Source of the DNA: Candidatus Woesearchaeota archaeon
GTDB taxonomy: Archaea; Nanobdellota; Nanobdellia; Woesearchaeales; JACJVW01
Assembly (NCBI GenBank): GCA_020637435.1
Contig: JACJVW010000001.1
Location: forward strand, 620,001-684,000
Direction of reading: 5' to 3'
Length of the DNA: 64,000 nt
Below, piece by piece: positions 61,501 through 64,000 of the stretch (position 1 is the first letter of the stretch; every line of letters starts with the position of its first letter). The notes beneath the pieces were generated by a model. The model worked only from the letters and a program-made list of their open reading frames with translations, was not told the origin of the DNA and ran no database searches. The position numbers and the translations under genes were made by a program.

Positions 61501-64000
61501 GCTGAATCGTCTGTGCTGATGAATGTGACACTACCGGAAACAGTCTCTGCAGGTTACTACAGTCTAAACGGAGCAACCACTCCTCTAAGTGCTCTTTCAG
61601 TTGGCACAAGCCAGCAGCTGGTAAATTTGGTCAACGGAGTGAATGTCCTTAATGTTACCGTATTTGATCAAGTGAACAATAATGCGACCTCCAACACAGA
61701 AGAGATTTTCTATGATGGGACTCAGCCTTCATTCAGCAATCTTCAGCCAGCGCCGGGTAGTCTTATAGGCAAGGAAAAACCTGATGAAGTGTCCATCTGG
61801 ACGACTGTACCTGCAGGCATCGATATGTCAACAGCAAGTTTCACTATCAATGGAGTCGAGATTATAGGCGAGACACAGGTTACAGAGGAAGGGGCATTCA
61901 TCAAAGTCTCATGCTCAACATACCGAAATTGCGTAAGGAACATCCCTTGGATTGTAAAGACTGAGACAACACCTGGTTCAAGGAATGTAGTCCGTTTCGC
62001 AGTCAAGAGCAGGACCGGAGTAGAGAATGTCTCCGTCTGGGACTTCAACCTTGATATGACCGCGACAAGTGTCATCTCCTGGTCTCCTGAGAATGAAGAA
62101 TACACTGAAGACAGAACAAAGTCCGTAGCTTTCACATTCCGTGACCTCTCGAAATTGACTCTTGCTACCCTCAAGGACCTTGCATCGAACAAGCTCTATG
62201 ACATCACCCCTTATACATACACAAAAGACTTTGTTACCTACGCCTATGAAGTCAACGAATCCTTTGCAGGATCATATCCATTCTACATGAAAGTCGAATC
62301 AGGCTTCCTGCCTGCTACGCGTTCATCCTTCACTATGGGATTCGAAGGACCTGTCGAGATATTTGAGGCCAGAATCAACGGAGCCTCAATCAACGCTCCC
62401 GGTGTATGCACCGATTGCGGTTTCGATCACCCTATGGACTCCATCACTAACTACATAGTCGAAGTATGGGGTGAGGCCGATTTTGGTAGCTTCAAAAAGG
62501 TAGACTTTGATATGCAGGTCAATCCGACCACATTCAAGGCAGGCTTAGGCGCAGATTACAAAGAGATTGGTTACGATTTCAGTCTCAATGGGGATATAGT
62601 GGAATATTTCATATTCCGACCAAGGCCCCCTGCTGCGTTCATTGACACCAAGTACGAATTACGCGTGCGCGGATTATTGATGAACGTGCCCGGTGGCGGG
62701 AGGGAGTCAGATGAAACGATATCCTTTGTCGTAGATAATCTCAACCCTTACGCACAGATAGAAGAACCTGTGCAGACAGGGCAGGCATTCTATACTTCAG
62801 GCAACTCAGTGAATATTTCGGGAATCTGGTCAGACATTCCCAATAAGCCAAGCACCATTGGCACTTTAGATCAGATTTACATATACACCGGAAGTGACCC
62901 AACTCTTCTGGTTGCAGACGAGATATCTTTGCTCAACAATAATAATGGAGAATTCAAGAAAGAGAATGTACCTGTATTGCAGGGAGAGAACTTAGTTCTC
63001 GTCAAAGTCCTCGATAAGACCGGCCACGTATATGTGACGAATATCTCCGTCTATTCTGACACCGCACAACCGACCATCCAGATTCTTCCTGTAGGTCTTC
63101 AGCAATGGAACCAGCAGTATGTGACACGTTCCTCCTCCTTTACAGCAAATATAACCACTTCAAGGGAAGGGTACTTGACCGTCGCGCTCGGAAAGATTCG
63201 CAAGATAAATGCCAAGCCTATCTTCCCCTATGATTGCGTGAATCCTCTTGATTGTCCGCTTATGCCGTACTCGTTCAACGAGGAACTAAGCGGTCTGGTG
63301 ACCGGCCTTAATCTCGTTTCGGCAAATATTACGGACCGTTACGGACAGACTGAAACAGGTTCCGTCGAGATAATTTACGACCGGACCGCTCCAAAGATAG
63401 AGTACTTTTATCCAAAAGTCTCCTCCGGAACTCCTACGACCGGCAATGCGAACATGGTCATCGAAGCCCACATTGACGAGCAGGGTTCGGCGATTGATCC
63501 GATAGCTACAAATGTCACAGTCTGCACTTCAGGAGGTTGCCAGCGCAAGACCCTTGGTGACACTTACTCTGATAGCACAAAATTCACCTTGATCGACGAT
63601 GTCATCTATTTCAAAGGACTGGTCGGTGGAGAGAATAAATTCTACTTTGAGATCTATGATCTGGCTGGCAACATGGTCAAGAAAGACTTTACGGTTTTCC
63701 TTACCTCCGACTCTCCTACGATGAAGGATCTTGTGCAGCCGAACACACTCTTCGTGGGCGATGCGACACCGGGAATTATTTTCGAGTACCTCGACAGTGT
63801 CAATATCTCTTCAATCTCTCTTGCCAACGTCGGGACGAGCGAGACTCGTGACCTTACTTCATCTTTCATCCCTTCCAACAGCAACAAGAGATATTCATTC
63901 GAGATTCCTGATAGTCAGCCGCTCACCACAGGCAAGCACGAGCTCACAGTTCAGGCATCAAATTTCGCCTACATCGACGGGGAACTGAAGACCAGTATGC
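52546..64000 (+). CDS. giant exported surface protein, at least 3,818 residues (3' end beyond window)
   Basis: I read the frame codon by codon from 52546 to the right edge and found no stop, so the gene continues past the window. No ATG starts it: the candidates are GTG 52546, TTG 52543 and GTG 52558. The N-terminus is a signal peptide (VTSIFLVVALLLLPHAVFA, cleaved before ANG near residue 35). Residues about 35-1370 are Cys-rich with repeats of CxWC-type segments such as QGCLWCPD, NGCVWCDA and CRWCPGNA, implying many disulfides. From about residue 1380 the protein is built of Ig-like beta repeats, each ending in a VDT-x-x-P-type linker (VVDTKPP, NVDKEPP, VIDTVKP, FVVDNLNP, IIYDRTAP), as in bacterial-type Ig and adhesin proteins. 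Probably a cell-surface or interaction protein. Function unknown. Confidence 0.9.
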   Translation, partial: MQKRVWGNSNIQKRVTSIFLVVALLLLPHAVFAANGGQGYCGHPYLNDASFAISDRYCSTDPQSGLPYKFGLRSEGVCCPDDGGLYGTEIYDGESWADGDTDFIPADQLDCATNYFVPAGGGYDNLIPCKLGCCVLQSSCIASTEYQCSGSGSTFGEGFTDSADPCVKNIGGDVYWYHAECDAGGLSCNSITSVDICTVNGCVWCDANGNDPSCLASCQFCSNNRIFEENNICVAETTPCDSYGSQQACTDSFNCRWCPGNAQGYCVDVCSVDTCPQPQDSDGDRVCDLVSNCQDFTPQGEISCANVQGCLWCPDLADGIANNAGCVADTCTACTLNSPPLAPTDTSCVGTCNDGFDNPGSFSGTDAGDPCCAYNKNDPGASEDYSCVVTCQESLRISESTGVTIDGDTYCTCGVVNGVPSLYNTQDADQEFCCMVSGSLQVVQGGCNFGSQKICMYKSPNVPLVCSSGQTCPVVVKDRLNGRIYPWGVDDWENNCVTIENIPYPTELVITASYPSDSTLGTHNQIYQFTNDGSDYDVILPVLDQGCFAENLLVTDAITFEVAPDHCFESPLTFSWELKSGLTGEDCFSNMIAVEILDSKGNIVQSVTDSVTMTQTRSIQLDSDQTGLYWGDSELFSLRVKMSCDIQDTSCPSQTYAITSKSVLASPGDARCQYGGGYCVPGESYKYCYTDVGAPNQKIVYCDPYNVFATHQSCEPFAGPLGEFCRLDENGIPECVGNYECTMNIAMHEGNVFGMFYSNLDDKVGVEGCLYDEYGGPSRPGGDKFCYFDVSETSVDMCFACDLDTTCYDYAGKDACVMDHCRTELEGVADCLWHDNGFDELGKGYCYAPTVNVTDQCHRCSDENSNIASEGFMNENCDSPTCDILGACYSIDFADEVDARCLACKVPERFDEPTTCYDMKDQYACIGSDGNSDASSTLSANYQVVDIGCMQGTDAIAYPCNTELQSSYDQCGIGRCQWAGAACVKDNNFDGIDDCNGDHECEKDAFALETNIRDAPEFIAQHTMITIEIDAEDPFGWDDPDDIANYQLFYCLGSSDDAEPCIPKTAATQDGDGRFTIYEDPLDDLMGPTGDGVEGLAHLRYFTVDQYDNIQPIQTEYITLFTKIPQVEWDIESFKNTDNTHRLHIEIKSIDRMLDRCGICAAWGIENTDMTHEECRKSTGTRITGILSGGFIEPYETPDDLLLIDYPSIAVNGLKDGVWAVALKCQDAIYDTYYNDTKLLYFDVERPIADLYPERNIFNVSDVTGGDVRVSFNTPNKRLSCFLKGDYTGSTDWQSGWTRYDHDGTEAFCEDPCTSLDATWMYDMLISTNPSEANLEGYHQFDVTCGNWSTSAARSCYDYSPFDGRCLWGNRTTEFVVDTKPPMTTLKFGNVVNGDLLQDFNASVIYTSTEFSIACDDNTNDIYGDIGPFGCDKYYYCFNAFPDTPCTLPEKAANYKTANLAGINYALLGSSDMVNAKRDFTVCYASEDEGGNREPRVCKTVNVDKEPPVLHFDKGINNTIFGPNGGIAELPLTGYWTDDTASSVLIKISWTNNSGGSNGVLSSFYTYSGGAWDATLGKMKGTFSFAENPVVLYPAVNYITSVIKEDPAGRVGAPNPASQAVLTAIWDRRGPELLDINTFNNDDNKYILSKAKTWAEYGKPIYLNFSLNDTKWHGPNLAAVMVSFECVQGYCMTSTGSKRHSYWMQHDQNSTDWSLDIQPNLPDYQPNPTAHEYDNLDLEPGVYNVTLRMWDGYVNVDFTKPHQSILTIDLTSDQVNVMTERLGWFNISDNEAADIEIVFSDNNKTSPLNTSVFRIGFENGFNTAKVLVNSSEPIYMTQLSFVLVDDTGCQAYLNNPQSFNGDKLWSWDLVVPQLPCFDNRQDSKREKREGHNARFVAVYRDSVGHVGEEENIKRGSLFTLDSLPPRLKWLEPDYTDARVLQDKVNLTGIMLYDGYAKDLPDWDITIDTVAMPTGFTATLHSLRTRQLSPDLEMNAALAGANVAEIFDSSVGCTSTAGIKAGDYLGFEEQDFLREYALYYRIQSVAPCVSGLRPLTLETPFAIAIPAGSDVAIYDQKAPRGWFQIPLALAEGYNNITLNVSDDIGNVGPVYSLGIINDRTPPYLVAVSPNDGEVFSEDRTYTNFTVEDGDGSNGVSGVDLTSITVTLASKALDDTKNATYFFDCIRAKTNDYGSMTCKGRTNDRQINVSIKPKADLENANFTVEVNASDILGNKLTQRWSYVVNTDVPSKPTIDLLPFGAKYHEAENPVWHTNNNMTGVIIAFSPADYSINLSSVKLKQNATPFTCIELNPYTFSCALRGAVPDDEYDLEIIAAKDVFLGVDYMGVPGKWTYAFVIDTVKPGLVLNSIKAGTSPDEVTITGQVTDPYEFGANISGDTRLSKIYNIPVPRTGKLSVDVNVTVDHGFKTLIVDVYDLAGNRQTGTVIYELDIFVEAPVLFPIPQVTSDHPFMLRGYSPELDVVITPVINGVEKTTFKDTLEHTPAKAKELLIDPDVCNGGVQSLDLKNRSTIYFKNVAFSDLDVVLKDPSGTAIQTTKLQISGTAQKSKEIRLDTQGVYTVEMSISGSGLCTRTVKLNVSEYTNHIFNIEVKRPSSEGSHGETLSIRPKATDDLGNTNNGNIEEIYLDFKAPTLAKKIPDSNHNLLFVRPGMVIEDDYDIDTSTFNFTFLGTKYPYVDFIKNLELIEDGRYVKLDLVLNRDIPLENLKTYTVLFSIKDQAGNELTPGVADWSFIVDNSTPTPPTYYFAKKTAAVNHSFNPVDIEVRFKESVQIMSAQLISLSSTDIKALLISTNDRENKTFKLTANLTENIEPGYILSITARRMGVGAYTTGGPYISPNFFVDYSDPRIIFTNDDMVGNSPRNILGRIEGETYPSMQSDDPLFAKNLNSTGNQDGDLKTDLTFEVKGDGGTNGELRLVQGKNVVEVTAQDKAKNEAKKNWTYTYDSVPPGKPVIVLLGTLYDRGVHYVAESSVLMNVTLPETVSAGYYSLNGATTPLSALSVGTSQQLVNLVNGVNVLNVTVFDQVNNNATSNTEEIFYDGTQPSFSNLQPAPGSLIGKEKPDEVSIWTTVPAGIDMSTASFTINGVEIIGETQVTEEGAFIKVSCSTYRNCVRNIPWIVKTETTPGSRNVVRFAVKSRTGVENVSVWDFNLDMTATSVISWSPENEEYTEDRTKSVAFTFRDLSKLTLATLKDLASNKLYDITPYTYTKDFVTYAYEVNESFAGSYPFYMKVESGFLPATRSSFTMGFEGPVEIFEARINGASINAPGVCTDCGFDHPMDSITNYIVEVWGEADFGSFKKVDFDMQVNPTTFKAGLGADYKEIGYDFSLNGDIVEYFIFRPRPPAAFIDTKYELRVRGLLMNVPGGGRESDETISFVVDNLNPYAQIEEPVQTGQAFYTSGNSVNISGIWSDIPNKPSTIGTLDQIYIYTGSDPTLLVADEISLLNNNNGEFKKENVPVLQGENLVLVKVLDKTGHVYVTNISVYSDTAQPTIQILPVGLQQWNQQYVTRSSSFTANITTSREGYLTVALGKIRKINAKPIFPYDCVNPLDCPLMPYSFNEELSGLVTGLNLVSANITDRYGQTETGSVEIIYDRTAPKIEYFYPKVSSGTPTTGNANMVIEAHIDEQGSAIDPIATNVTVCTSGGCQRKTLGDTYSDSTKFTLIDDVIYFKGLVGGENKFYFEIYDLAGNMVKKDFTVFLTSDSPTMKDLVQPNTLFVGDATPGIIFEYLDSVNISSISLANVGTSETRDLTSSFIPSNSNKRYSFEIPDSQPLTTGKHELTVQASNFAYIDGELKTSM

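Noticed and set aside
1..64000. tRNA or rRNA genes, CRISPR arrays, insertion sequences, integrases
   Set aside because: Gaps between genes were read on both strands; no cloverleaf, repeat-spacer array or transposase-like ORF was found.

Overview
The window is archaeal and most likely from a DPANN lineage close to Woesearchaeota, Pacearchaeota or Nanoarchaeota. The archaeal assignment rests on a complete archaeal-order ribosomal protein operon with eS4, eL32, eL19 and an RNase P protein, on both subunits of DNA polymerase D, and on Orc1/Cdc6, thermosome, aIF2-beta, Hef, Kae1 and TrmB. The DPANN assignment rests on a one-piece primase in which the PriS catalytic domain and a PriL-like iron-sulfur domain are fused, and on several long secreted proteins that begin with a [K/R]-[G/A]-QITLF membrane segment. 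The phylum is inference. Genes are tightly packed: stops and starts commonly overlap by 4 nt, convergent genes end within a few nt of each other, and many first genes of transcripts have a TATA-like box about 23-34 nt before the start codon, as expected for leaderless mRNAs. No tRNA, rRNA, CRISPR array, transposase or integrase was seen.

Layout. 1-4.4 kb: edge-truncated DUF4395 membrane protein, alpha-glucan phosphorylase, thermosome subunit, DUF2905 membrane protein. 4.5-8.2 kb: a double AbrB-like regulator overlapping a 1106-residue QITLF-type surface protein. 8.2-12.1 kb: a four-gene minus-strand operon of two paralogous Cys-rich membrane proteins, an ABC permease and an ABC ATPase, followed by a gene-free 350-bp stretch carrying a duplicated inverted repeat. 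12.5-19.6 kb: an RPA-like OB-fold protein, a SpoIIM-family protein, aIF2-beta and a three-gene membrane/surface operon.

19.6-27.8 kb is a replication district: PolD large subunit (polC), PolD small subunit (polB) and cdc6, then a gene-free region of about 0.97 kb holding two inverted ORB-like boxes around an AT-rich segment (probable oriC), then a TrmB regulator. 27.8-41.6 kb is the S10-spc ribosomal operon read right to left from L3 to SecY and an EMC3/DUF106 insertase, 25 genes with gaps of 13 nt or less, preceded by a leader with two hairpins. 41.8-48.5 kb holds information-processing and quality-control genes: fused primase, a Toprim protein, HtpX protease, a small exported protein, Hef helicase-nuclease and Kae1.

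48.6 kb to the right edge is a cell-surface locus: an anchored beta-rich exported protein, a second-operon QITLF-type protein, and a giant exported ORF of at least 3,818 codons that is still open at base 64000, with a Cys-rich N-terminal third followed by Ig-like repeats. The most distinctive content is the probable origin, the giant ORF, the QITLF family with its invariant C-x14-QGG spacing, and the ABC transporter/Cys-rich pair operon.
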